The notes beneath the pieces are model-generated. The model saw only the letters and a program-made list of their open reading frames with translations, was not told the DNA's origin and made no database searches. The translations under genes and the position numbers were made by a program. Shown here in pieces: positions 51,678-60,705 of a stretch of DNA of 64,000 bases. Numbering within the stretch: position 1 is the first letter of the stretch; each line of letters starts with the position of its first letter. Source of the stretch: Clostridiaceae bacterium (GTDB lineage: Bacteria; Bacillota; Clostridia; Saccharofermentanales; DTU023); assembly GCA_012841145.1 (NCBI GenBank), contig DUVH01000012.1, positions 1-64,000 of the forward strand, written 5' to 3'.

Positions 51678-53204
51678 ATGGCAGAACCGATTGTCGAACT
51701 GAGAAATATTACGAAGAGGTTCCCCGGTATTGTTGCCAACGATAACGTTACACTCGACATCAAGAAGGGAGAAATATTTGCCCTGCTTGGAGAAAACGGC
51801 GCCGGCAAATCTACCCTGATGAGTATCCTCTTCGGCATGTACGAGCCCGATGAAGGCCAGATCTTTGTGCGAGGTAAGGAAGTACACCTGACCTCGTCGA
51901 AAGATGCGGCAGCATTAAACATCGGGATGGTCCACCAGCACTTTAAGCTGGTTTCAAATTACACGATAACTGAAAACATCGTCCTTGGAGATGAGCCTCT
52001 AAAGCGTTTCGGCCCCTTTTCCTGGGTTGATTTGAAGGGCGCGTCTGAAAAGATCCGTGCGCTCTCGCTGGAGTATGGCTTGGAAGTAAATCCCAATGAC
52101 AAGATTCAGGATTTGCAAGTGTCAACCCAGCAGAGGGTTGAGATCTTGAAAATGCTGTACCGCGATGCGGAGATCTTGATCTTTGACGAACCCACTTCAG
52201 TACTGACGCCACAGGAAATAGAGTACCTGTTGGATATCATGGAAGAGCTGCGTCGGGGCGGTAAAACGATTATCCTTATCACCCATAAGCTTGAGGAGAT
52301 CAAGCGGGTCGCCGACCGTTGCGGCATTCTGCTCCGAGGCAAGTTGGTAGGGATCTATGACGTCGCCACCACGACGACGCAGCGCATGGCCAACCTCATG
52401 GTGGGTAAGGAAGTAGACTTCAGCGTCGACAAACCCGATCATGAGTTCGGTGAAGTGGTCTTGGATGTTTCCAATGTGACGGTGTACAACGATCTGAAAG
52501 TCAAGGTTGTCGATGACGTATCCTTGGAAGTAAGAAAAGGTGAAATCCTGGCCATAGCCGGTGTTTCGGGTAACGGGCAGGTGGACATAGCCGATGCAAT
52601 CGCCGGTCTGCAAAACATCAGCGAAGGATCCATCACCTTGAACGGTGAAGAGATTTCTAACCTGAGCATCAAGGAACGTATTGCGAAAGGCATTTCCTAT
52701 ATACCTGAAGACAGGCAGAAGGAAGGCCTGGTCATGGATCTCAATCTGCGAGACAACTTGGCCATCAAGACCTTCGACCGTGAGCCCTTTTCCAAGAAAG
52801 GCGTCTTGCAGCCGAATGCCTTCGAGGATCAGGCGGTGGATCTGATTGATCGCTACGACATCCGCAGCGGTCAGGGCAGCCAGACGATAACGCGCTCCAT
52901 GAGCGGCGGCAACCAACAAAAGGCCATCATCGCCCGCGAAGTGGAGCTTGACTCCGACCTCCTGATCTTTGTGCAGCCTACGCGAGGATTGGACGTTGGC
53001 GCCATCGCCAACATTCACCAACAGATCTTGGATCAGCGCGCGTTGGGCAAGGCCATCCTTCTCGTCTCCTTGGAGCTTGATGAAGTGATGGCGCTGGCAG
53101 ATACCATCAGTGTTGTTTTCCGCGGCCAAATCCTAAAGACAGATGATGCCCGCAACCTCTCCAAAGAGGAAGTAGGCCAGTACATGATGGGGGTAACAAA
53201 ATGA
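51678..53204 (+). CDS. Nucleoside ABC transporter ATP-binding protein (two ABC domains)
   Basis: LLGENGAGKSTLMSILFGMY, second domain GVSGNGQVDIADAIAG, MSGGNQQKAIIARE. Confidence 0.93.
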   Translation: MAEPIVELRNITKRFPGIVANDNVTLDIKKGEIFALLGENGAGKSTLMSILFGMYEPDEGQIFVRGKEVHLTSSKDAAALNIGMVHQHFKLVSNYTITENIVLGDEPLKRFGPFSWVDLKGASEKIRALSLEYGLEVNPNDKIQDLQVSTQQRVEILKMLYRDAEILIFDEPTSVLTPQEIEYLLDIMEELRRGGKTIILITHKLEEIKRVADRCGILLRGKLVGIYDVATTTTQRMANLMVGKEVDFSVDKPDHEFGEVVLDVSNVTVYNDLKVKVVDDVSLEVRKGEILAIAGVSGNGQVDIADAIAGLQNISEGSITLNGEEISNLSIKERIAKGISYIPEDRQKEGLVMDLNLRDNLAIKTFDREPFSKKGVLQPNAFEDQAVDLIDRYDIRSGQGSQTITRSMSGGNQQKAIIAREVELDSDLLIFVQPTRGLDVGAIANIHQQILDQRALGKAILLVSLELDEVMALADTISVVFRGQILKTDDARNLSKEEVGQYMMGVTK

Positions 53205-54340
53205 AAAAAGTAAGTAATAGGGTTAAATCTTCCCTGTCAGGCCTGTTAGTACCCTTCATTTCTATCGTCCTGACCTTGATCGTTGCCTCAATCATCGTCC
53301 TTCTCTTGGGTAAGAATCCTATCGAGGTCTTTTTAGGCTTCCTGCGCGGTTCCGGCATGGCGCTTAAACCGCGCTACGGCGGCGGCCAAGGCATGCTGAC
53401 CGACTTCTTCTCTTACCTGTCGATTTTGACCCCGATGATCTTCGCCTCTCTTGGCGTCATGCTGGGTATGCGGGCCGGCCTGTTTAACATCGGAGTGGCG
53501 GGGCAGATGCTCCTGCCGGGTTTCCTGGCAAGTGTCATCGTCGGCTATTCCGACCTTCCTTCGTATCTGGCCTGGCCTCTTATTATCATCATCGGTCTGG
53601 TGGTCGGCGGCGCCTTGGGAGCCCTGATAGGCTTTTTCAAGCACCGCTTTAACATCCATGAGGTCGTAACCTCCATCATGTTAAATTACATCATCAGCTA
53701 CATCACGGGGTTCTTTATCAATACATACTTCGCCGATACCGTAACGCGGAACTCGCGTCCGGTCAAGGAAGCCAGCCGTCTATTGATTGCCGGACAGACG
53801 GGAGGAGGTATTCGCTTTGACTTCCCGGTCGGCCTGATCGTGGCATTGATTGCTGTCTTTCTCATGCGTTTCCTCTTGGAGCGTATGACAGTAGGCTTCC
53901 GTATTAATGCCGTAGGTCTGAACAAATACTGTGCGCGTTATGCAGGTATTAATGTAGGTGGAAACGTCGTTCTCGCCATGGCGATGTCAGGTACTCTGGC
54001 GGGTCTTGCCGGTGTTACCTACTACTTGGGCTTTGCCAATAACATGGTGCCCAAGGTTCTGGTTTCCCTAGGTTACGACTCAATTGCCGTAGCGGTTCTT
54101 GGAAACGTTGCGCCGGTAGGCTGTCTCTTTGCCTCCATTCTGGTCACCATCTTCCAAAAGGGAAGCATCTACATGAGCTCGAACGTCGGCGTACCGCAGG
54201 ACATCGCTTCGGTCATCACCGGTATCCTGCTCATGTTCTCAGCCAGCGGCCAATACATTGAAGAAACGCTACAGCGTCTGGGTAGAGCCTCCCGCTCTAA
54301 GCGCGGTTCCAAGACCGACCCGGACCAAGCGAAAGCATAA
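53201..54340 (+). CDS. Nucleoside ABC transporter permease (NupP type)
   Basis: Multi-TM; FNIGVAGQMLLPG; next to the ABC ATPase. Confidence 0.92.
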   Translation: MKKVSNRVKSSLSGLLVPFISIVLTLIVASIIVLLLGKNPIEVFLGFLRGSGMALKPRYGGGQGMLTDFFSYLSILTPMIFASLGVMLGMRAGLFNIGVAGQMLLPGFLASVIVGYSDLPSYLAWPLIIIIGLVVGGALGALIGFFKHRFNIHEVVTSIMLNYIISYITGFFINTYFADTVTRNSRPVKEASRLLIAGQTGGGIRFDFPVGLIVALIAVFLMRFLLERMTVGFRINAVGLNKYCARYAGINVGGNVVLAMAMSGTLAGLAGVTYYLGFANNMVPKVLVSLGYDSIAVAVLGNVAPVGCLFASILVTIFQKGSIYMSSNVGVPQDIASVITGILLMFSASGQYIEETLQRLGRASRSKRGSKTDPDQAKA

Positions 54341-54352
54341 GGAGGAGTAGAT

Positions 54353-55315
54353 ATGAATATAGATAAGATTATGACAGATGGCCTAGCGTTTGCCCTGCCT
54401 CTCTTTATCATGGCCATCGGCGGCATCTACTCCGAACGCTCCGGCGTCACCATGCTGTCGATTGAAGGTTTTCAAGGCTTCGGCGCTTTTGTGGGCGCTA
54501 TCACGGTCGTGATACTGCGGACGGCCATGGGGGCGTCGCCGGACTGGCTGATTTACATCGCCACACTGGCCGCTGTATTGGGCGGTATGCTTCTGGCACT
54601 GCTTAATGCACTCATGGTCATCAAGCTGAAGTCAAAAATGACGATCGCCGGCGTGGTTATCAATATTTTGGCTGTCGCTCTGACTTCCTTCTTGTCCAGC
54701 GTCATAACCGGCGCCGTTACGGGTCAGGCGACCACCAAGATTCAGTTGAGCGTGGCTCCGAGATATACCATACCCGGCCTATCGAAGATACCCGTGATCG
54801 GCGGTCTCTTCCAGAACATCTACCCCTTCGCCTTCATCATCATCGTGGTAGCCGCGCTGGCCTGGTACGTTCTGTACAAGACCAGATACGGCCTCCGCCT
54901 GAGGGCCGGCGGCGACAATCCCCACAGCTTGGATGCCGCGGGCGTCGATGTCAATAAGCTCCGCTTTTCGGCTGTAGTACTTGCCGGCGGCTTTGCCGGC
55001 TTGGGCGGTATGGCTTTCACCTATACGGTGGCAAACTTCTCTCCCGCCAGCTACGTCGGTTACGGATACCTGTCGATTGCCGCCCTGATCTTCGGCAACT
55101 GGAATATCAGTACAACGTTCTGGACCTCTATGTTCTTCGGTTTCAGCCGATCCTTCAGCGATCAGCTGGTAAACGAGCTGGGCCTGTCCAGTAACTATTC
55201 GGACCTCTTCTCCGTCATGCCTTACGTGCTGACCCTCATCGTCCTGATCTTCTTCTCGAAGCACAACAGGCCGCCTCGTGCGCTGGGTGAGCACTTTGAC
55301 AAGGGCAAGAGATAG
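54353..55315 (+). CDS. Nucleoside ABC transporter permease (NupQ type)
   Basis: Multi-TM; GGIYSERSGVTMLSIEGFQGFGAF; YGLRLRAGGDNPHSLDAAGVDV. Confidence 0.92.
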   Translation: MNIDKIMTDGLAFALPLFIMAIGGIYSERSGVTMLSIEGFQGFGAFVGAITVVILRTAMGASPDWLIYIATLAAVLGGMLLALLNALMVIKLKSKMTIAGVVINILAVALTSFLSSVITGAVTGQATTKIQLSVAPRYTIPGLSKIPVIGGLFQNIYPFAFIIIVVAALAWYVLYKTRYGLRLRAGGDNPHSLDAAGVDVNKLRFSAVVLAGGFAGLGGMAFTYTVANFSPASYVGYGYLSIAALIFGNWNISTTFWTSMFFGFSRSFSDQLVNELGLSSNYSDLFSVMPYVLTLIVLIFFSKHNRPPRALGEHFDKGKR

Positions 55316-55395
55316 CGGTTGGAAAATCTGCTTAACTTGAGTTAGGGCAAAAAGTCCTGCGTATGACTTAAGCGGAACAAACACTTCAGAGAGAT

Positions 55396-55432
55396 AAACC
55401 CCTGTGACCTTAGAGCCGCAGGGGTTTTCTTG
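55396..55432 (+). terminator. Intrinsic terminator of the ABC transporter operon
   Basis: AAACCCCTG...CAGGGGTTTTCTTGT hairpin with T-rich tail. Confidence 0.65.
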
Positions 55433-55509
<77 letters not shown>

Positions 55510-55630
55510 ATAACAGCTTTCCTATACTAACGCCGAAAAGCGGAGTTTGTCAAGTGCTCGATTCCCCTACTTGTAGTTGCCGTTAATTGCAAAAGTAAGA
55601 GTTTCTTTTTTATAACCGTAAGCGCTGCAA

Positions 55631-55939
55631 TTAACCCGGCTTATACTCTCTATTTTTGACTCGTCGATAAGGCTCCGGTGTCGGCGCCGGTAGAGGTTCG
55701 CCCTTGCCGTCCATCCACCAGCACCCCGTCAACGCAGAAAAATATAACGGGACGTCTTTCCCCTCGATGCGGCAGATCCAGCACTCACCGGAACCGGCGG
55801 ATCGCGCCTTTCGGAAGCCGACATACCGTGAAGTCGTAATCTCATAACGCGTGCCGTCCTCCCACGTAATCGCAAGCGGCTTCCGCACGCCCGACGAGCG
55901 CATCTCCAACAAAACGGCAACGGGAACGGGTCTGCTCAT
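55631..55939 (-). CDS. Small conserved hypothetical protein, polymerase-cassette accessory (downstream paralogue)
   Basis: 102 aa ending in the YFSALTGCWWMD region; start overlaps the Y-family polymerase stop; visibly similar to the 57336..57608 product. Confidence 0.75.
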   Translation of the reverse strand: MSRPVPVAVLLEMRSSGVRKPLAITWEDGTRYEITTSRYVGFRKARSAGSGECWICRIEGKDVPLYFSALTGCWWMDGKGEPLPAPTPEPYRRVKNREYKPG

Positions 55940-57207
55940 GGCCCGAAAAACCCGACCGGATGGATAACATTTTCACGCTTGATGTCGTGTTCCGTCAGCG
56001 TTCGGTCGACAAGCGAGATGCCGCGCCGTACGGAAAGTCCCCCGTATCGACCTCTCAGATCGTCAATCGTCTCCTCGAGGCGGAGCATCGCCTCGCGCTT
56101 TACTTCCCGTGCGAGATAGGACTGCTGTTTCAGGCGGGAGATCGGTATGAGATTGCAGGCGCGGACGCCGAGACTTCGAATCTTCTGACCGCGCTCGAAA
56201 TGTTCCAAGATGAGTTCTGTCGCCGCGGGCGCGATCTCGGAACACAGCTGCGTCGGGAACGGAAGGGGCGCCTGTCGCTCAAAATTGTACAGCTGATAGT
56301 CGCGCATGCTGATCTGAATCGTCCGTGCGGCCATGCCGGCGTCGCGCAGGCGACTTGTCACCGACTCGGACAACATATAAGTGACGGCTTTGATCTCCTG
56401 TTCCGTGTAAAGATCGTGGTGCGTGGTGAGAGAATTGCCGACTGACTTTACGGTGTTCTCCCGCTCCGTCTCCGCGACGGGCGTTTCATCGAGACCGGTT
56501 GCGAACGCATGAAGATTCAAACCGACAACGCCGAAAACGGAGCGAAGATATGTCGGCCCCAAGGCGGCAAGCTGACCGATGGTGCGAACGCCGATACGGC
56601 GCAATTTATGCGCCGTCGCCCGACCGACATAAATAAGATCCTCAACGGGAAGCGGATAGACGACATCGAGATAATTATCGCGCGTAATGGCGGTGACGGC
56701 GTCCGGCTTTCTCAGATCGCTTCCGAGTTTTGCGTAGATCTTGTTCCAGCTGACACCGATGCTGACGGTCAGTCCGAGTTCCTCTTTGACTCGCCGGCGC
56801 AATTCTTCGGCAACGTCGAGGCCGTCATCGCGAGGACAGCCGGTGAGATCGAGCCAACACTCATCGATGCCGAAAGGTTCAACACGATCGGTGTATTCGC
56901 AGTACATTTTACGTGCCAGACGGCTGTAATAAAGATAACGGGCATAATCGGGCGGAACAAGGATCAAATCGGGACACTTCTGCTTCGCCTCCCAAATCGT
57001 TTCAGCCGTTTTGACGCCCGCATTTTTTGCGATGTGGTTCTTCGCCAGAATGATCCCGTGACGATTTACAGGATCGCCGGCAACGGCACACGGAACATCT
57101 CTCAGCGCCGGATATCGCAACATCTCCACGCTGGCGTAAAAAGAATTCTGATCCACATGTAAAATAACACGATCCGCCACCGCGCACACTCCTCCTCTCA
57201 CCCACAT
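55936..57207 (-). CDS. Y-family DNA polymerase (DinB/UmuC type)
   Basis: LHVDQNSFYASVEM, EPFGIDECWLDLTG, SIGVSWNKIYAKLGSDLRKPDA. Confidence 0.93.
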   Translation of the reverse strand: MWVRGGVCAVADRVILHVDQNSFYASVEMLRYPALRDVPCAVAGDPVNRHGIILAKNHIAKNAGVKTAETIWEAKQKCPDLILVPPDYARYLYYSRLARKMYCEYTDRVEPFGIDECWLDLTGCPRDDGLDVAEELRRRVKEELGLTVSIGVSWNKIYAKLGSDLRKPDAVTAITRDNYLDVVYPLPVEDLIYVGRATAHKLRRIGVRTIGQLAALGPTYLRSVFGVVGLNLHAFATGLDETPVAETERENTVKSVGNSLTTHHDLYTEQEIKAVTYMLSESVTSRLRDAGMAARTIQISMRDYQLYNFERQAPLPFPTQLCSEIAPAATELILEHFERGQKIRSLGVRACNLIPISRLKQQSYLAREVKREAMLRLEETIDDLRGRYGGLSVRRGISLVDRTLTEHDIKRENVIHPVGFFGP

Positions 57208-57335
57208 CGAATCACGATTACTCCCGAAGGCAAGCCTGAATGATCTTTCAGTTTCCTTCTTTCACCCACATCCGAACACCGACTGTTTCCGAAATCGAGC
57301 TTGACGATCTTGCGCTTCCTTACTCATCTATCTCA

Positions 57336-57608
57336 TCAAGCGGCCGGTTCACACCACCAGCGATAGGACGACGCGTCGTAGAACAGCTTCATCGGCATGC
57401 CTTCGACCATGCAGAGAAAACGCCAAGCGTCCGATCCGTCTTTTGCGAGATTGTAGAGCGGCGTCACGAGCCGGCGATCGACGGGAATGGCCATCCCGTC
57501 GTCAAGGCGGATCTCAACGGGGAACAAATCTCCCTCCGGACTGAACTCCGCGATTACCGTGATGTAAAGTCGCTTTGTGTTGTATTCAAACATCCGTCTT
57601 ACCTCCAA
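57336..57608 (-). CDS. Small conserved hypothetical protein, polymerase-cassette accessory (upstream paralogue)
   Basis: 90 aa MEVRRMFEYNTKRLYITVIAEFSPEGDLFPVEIRLDDGMAIPV...WRFLCMVEGMPMKLFYDASSYRWWCEPAA; upstream of the Y-family polymerase on the same strand; LexA-like box just upstream. Confidence 0.75.
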   Translation of the reverse strand: MEVRRMFEYNTKRLYITVIAEFSPEGDLFPVEIRLDDGMAIPVDRRLVTPLYNLAKDGSDAWRFLCMVEGMPMKLFYDASSYRWWCEPAA

Positions 57609-57611
57609 GCA

Positions 57612-57623
57612 GAACGATTGTTC
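57612..57623. promoter_or_regulatory. LexA/SOS-box-like site 1
   Basis: GAACGATTGTTC (GAAC-N4-GTTC). Confidence 0.7.
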
Positions 57624-57638
57624 TATTTAAGAGTATCA

Positions 57639-57652
57639 CGAACGTTTGTTCG
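57639..57652. promoter_or_regulatory. LexA/SOS-box-like site 2
   Basis: CGAACGTTTGTTCG (CGAAC-N4-GTTCG, full match to the Gram-positive SOS box). Confidence 0.85.
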
Positions 57653-57943
57653 TTACAAGCACAAAAAAATAGCGCAACATGACGTTCGCTTGACAAACAG
57701 ATGACAGGTGAGCGGACGAGACTCCGCCAAGACGCCGATCACCTGCTCAATCACAACGCGTTCGTCATCGGACAACGGTTTGAAATCGCGCATCGTCCGG
57801 ATGTTGTCGAGGAGCTGTTCCTCATTGCTCATGCCGCTCAAGACGTAATCAACTTCCGGTTGATCCGTCAGGATTGTATTCAGAACCTCCGCTGAATCAT
57901 GGAAAGAAAGGCCGCTCTCCATAAAAAGATCGACCATTTTCAT
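57653..57943 (-). pseudogene. Aldo/keto reductase remnant with internal deletion
   Basis: N-terminal-like KMVDLFMESGLSFHDSAE joined directly to C-terminal-like EVLNTILTDQPEVDYVLSGMSNEEQLLDNIRTMRDFKPLSDDERVVI; the central barrel is missing. Confidence 0.6.
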
Positions 57944-58026
57944 AAAACGAAATTACCTGCGACAAGACAGCATACATCATCCGTTTATGAGACAATAGTA
58001 ACAATTACTCACGGGGAGTCGAGTCG

Positions 58027-59112
58027 ATGTTAAGGAAAAAGACGTTTCGTACATACGAAGAACAGATCGACTTTTTGAGAAGTCGCGGCATTGTGATTGA
58101 GGATGAAAAGGAAGCTGTCGAGGCGTTGAGCACGTATTCTTACTATTCGCTCGTCAACCTCAACAAGCATCTCTACGGGGGATTGAAGGAGAGACAGTTC
58201 ATCGGCAATCCGTCACTTCTCGATCTGCAGCTCGCTCACATGCTGAACATGAGTTTCTATCAAGTTGTCCTCAAGGGCATCCTTTACATCGAGGCGTCAT
58301 TCAAGACGAAACTTGCGTATTTGATCTCTCGAAAATATGGCGTGATGAGTCGCGATGACATCAGCGATCCGAACAATAATTTTCTGTATCGCGGTTACTA
58401 CATTGACTCTCACCCCGGCTCGACGAATGTATTGCGATCGCTTGCGGGGAAGCTCCGCTATCTCCAGTCCGATAAAGATAATGATTCATACTCACGTCAC
58501 TTTCTGCTCTCCAACCGTCAGCTCCCGCCGTGGATTTTTATCCATGACGTTGAATTCGGGATCGCGATTCAGTGGTATAACATCCTGCGCGAACAGGACA
58601 AAAACGAAATCTGTGAGCAGATGATCTGGGGACAAACCGGCCGCAAGCCCCAAGAAATGTCGATTGAAAAGGCAAAGGTATTTCTTTCGGATGCTTTACA
58701 AATACTGAGAGAGTACAGAAACACGATCGCACACGGTCAACGCGTGTTTGCGAGCGAAATTGAAAGCTCGCTCACCGAAGAGGAGCTGTTCATGCTGCTT
58801 CCAGACGGTGTGTTGACAAAGCAAGAATTCGATGACGGCATCGGAACAAATGACCCCTACGCCTGCCTGCTTTCAATCGTGATGTTGATTCATGACCCCA
58901 TTTTGATGATGAGTTTTCTTACTGAGCTTCAATCGCAGTTAAATTTCGCCCGAATGATGCAATCGTCCGTGTCTTCCGAAACGAAACAACCGTCTGAAAT
59001 TCTCGGAATTCCGCCCTTCACGATGGAACGGCTGATCGATCTGAGCCACCAGCGCTTCGGAGATGTCTCTCGCTACTATTTCGATCTGAACAAACGCGCC
59101 GAATTATCCTAA
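58027..59112 (+). CDS. Abi-family (Abi_2/AbiD-F-like) protein with HEPN-type RNase motif
   Basis: KTFRTYEEQIDFLRSRGIVIEDEKEAVEALSTYSYYSLVNLNKHL N-terminus and REYRNTIAHGQR (R-x4-H). Confidence 0.8.
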   Translation: MLRKKTFRTYEEQIDFLRSRGIVIEDEKEAVEALSTYSYYSLVNLNKHLYGGLKERQFIGNPSLLDLQLAHMLNMSFYQVVLKGILYIEASFKTKLAYLISRKYGVMSRDDISDPNNNFLYRGYYIDSHPGSTNVLRSLAGKLRYLQSDKDNDSYSRHFLLSNRQLPPWIFIHDVEFGIAIQWYNILREQDKNEICEQMIWGQTGRKPQEMSIEKAKVFLSDALQILREYRNTIAHGQRVFASEIESSLTEEELFMLLPDGVLTKQEFDDGIGTNDPYACLLSIVMLIHDPILMMSFLTELQSQLNFARMMQSSVSSETKQPSEILGIPPFTMERLIDLSHQRFGDVSRYYFDLNKRAELS

Positions 59113-59934
59113 TACGATATCCATGACCATCATGATGACGAAACCGATGATCAGGGCGTATGTCGCCGTCCTCTCATTGCCGCCGCTGTGTGTCTCCGGT
59201 ATAACCTCGTCGGCGATGACAAAGAGCATGGCGCCGGCGGCGACAGCTAAAATAAACGGGAGCGCCGGGCTGAACAGCTTGACAAGTCCATACCCTAACA
59301 GCGCACCGGCAGGCTCGATTAAGCCTGTCAGAAACGCAACCCAGTACGCTTTTCCGACGCTGTAGTTTTCACGTAACAGAGAAAAGGCGACGGCAAGTCC
59401 CTCCGGCATATTCTGAAGACCGATACCGACGGCGACAGGGATCCCGTGCGATAGATTCCCCGAACCGAAAGCAACCCCCACAGCCATACCTTCGGGGAAG
59501 TTATGAATCGCGATCGCGATGATGAAAAGCCAGATCTTTTTGAGCGATTCTGTCGGAACGCCCTCATGGTGCTTGTTGATCAAGTGCTCATGCGGGGCGA
59601 ACCGGTCGATTAAATCAATGATCACAGCTCCGACAATAATACCCGCTGCCGTGATCAGGACGGCTTTAATCGTTCCGCCTCCAAATTCAATGCTGGGAAG
59701 GATAAGAGAGAAGCAAGTCGCGGCCAGCATAACGCCCGCCGCAAACCCGAGCATCGCATCGAGCCATTTCCTTGAGACGTCTCTCGTAAAAAGAGCCGGT
59801 ATCGCACCGACACCGGTCATGAGACCGGGCAAAACGAGTCCCGCAGCTATAACCCAAAAGTTCGGCATTTCTTGACACCCCGTATGCAATAGTCGACTTA
59901 TTCTATCACGCAATCTATTGTGAAGCCGCATCAA
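59104..59934 (-). CDS. ZIP-family metal transporter
   Basis: HNFPEGMAVGVAFG, GIGLQNMPEGLAVA, GLIEPAGALLGY motifs. Confidence 0.92.
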   Translation of the reverse strand: MMRLHNRLRDRISRLLHTGCQEMPNFWVIAAGLVLPGLMTGVGAIPALFTRDVSRKWLDAMLGFAAGVMLAATCFSLILPSIEFGGGTIKAVLITAAGIIVGAVIIDLIDRFAPHEHLINKHHEGVPTESLKKIWLFIIAIAIHNFPEGMAVGVAFGSGNLSHGIPVAVGIGLQNMPEGLAVAFSLLRENYSVGKAYWVAFLTGLIEPAGALLGYGLVKLFSPALPFILAVAAGAMLFVIADEVIPETHSGGNERTATYALIIGFVIMMVMDIVLG

Positions 59935-59943
59935 ATCCTTTTG

Positions 59944-60705
59944 TCAGGAAAGTGATGACCAGACGTCAAGAGCCTCGCAAAAACCGCGATACTTCTCCTT
60001 GTCGGACGAGGCGACCAGACAGACGACGTCAATCCCCGCTTTGTCGAGCGGTTTCGCCGCGGCGGAGAGTGTCGCGCCGGTCGTCAACACATCATCGACG
60101 AGAAGCACTTTGCGACCGCGCAGCTCTCCGATCAGGGGCGACCTTTTTCTGAGCTTGAACGCATCGGCAAGATGCCGGTGACGCTCCTGAACCGATCGGC
60201 TTTCGCTTTGGCGATCGGTGTCAACATCTCGGTAGAGCATCACGTCAACGACCGAGACCCCCGCTTCCCTTGCAATCACATCGGCCAGCAGCGCAGCCTG
60301 GTTATAGCCTCTTTCCAGCAATCGCCTCTCGTGTAATGGCACGGGAATAACGGCATCGACTTCTATCCGGTTGCGCACCATCGTCGCATACATGAACGGC
60401 GCAATCGCCTCCGCTCTGTCGATACGTTCGGAAAACTTCATCGAGACCATCATCTTTCGCAAGGGATCGCGATAATAGAACGTCGCGAAGAGGGGCCATG
60501 GATGATCCCATGACAGCCGTTCCCGCTCCATTCGGTATGGAAGAACGGAGAGGCAGTCGCGGCAGACTAAAGGTGACGGTAGCGGCGGTTGAACGGGTCG
60601 ATCACAGACGGCGCAATACGGGTGATAATAAAAATCGATAAACCGTTGACGCAGGTAATCACCGGCTTGTCCGCCCGGAAGTCTGCCCGACCGCCATTTA
60701 CCCAT
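59944..60705 (-). CDS. comF: ComF-family phosphoribosyltransferase-like competence protein
   Basis: CAVCDRP...CRDCL zinc ribbon; VIPVPLHERRLLERGYNQAALLAD; KVLLVDDVLTTGATL. Confidence 0.9.
   Translation of the reverse strand: MGKWRSGRLPGGQAGDYLRQRFIDFYYHPYCAVCDRPVQPPLPSPLVCRDCLSVLPYRMERERLSWDHPWPLFATFYYRDPLRKMMVSMKFSERIDRAEAIAPFMYATMVRNRIEVDAVIPVPLHERRLLERGYNQAALLADVIAREAGVSVVDVMLYRDVDTDRQSESRSVQERHRHLADAFKLRKRSPLIGELRGRKVLLVDDVLTTGATLSAAAKPLDKAGIDVVCLVASSDKEKYRGFCEALDVWSSLS

Noticed and set aside
52197-53129. 310-aa minus-strand ORF
   Set aside because: Antisense of the ABC ATPase gene; no recognisable motifs.
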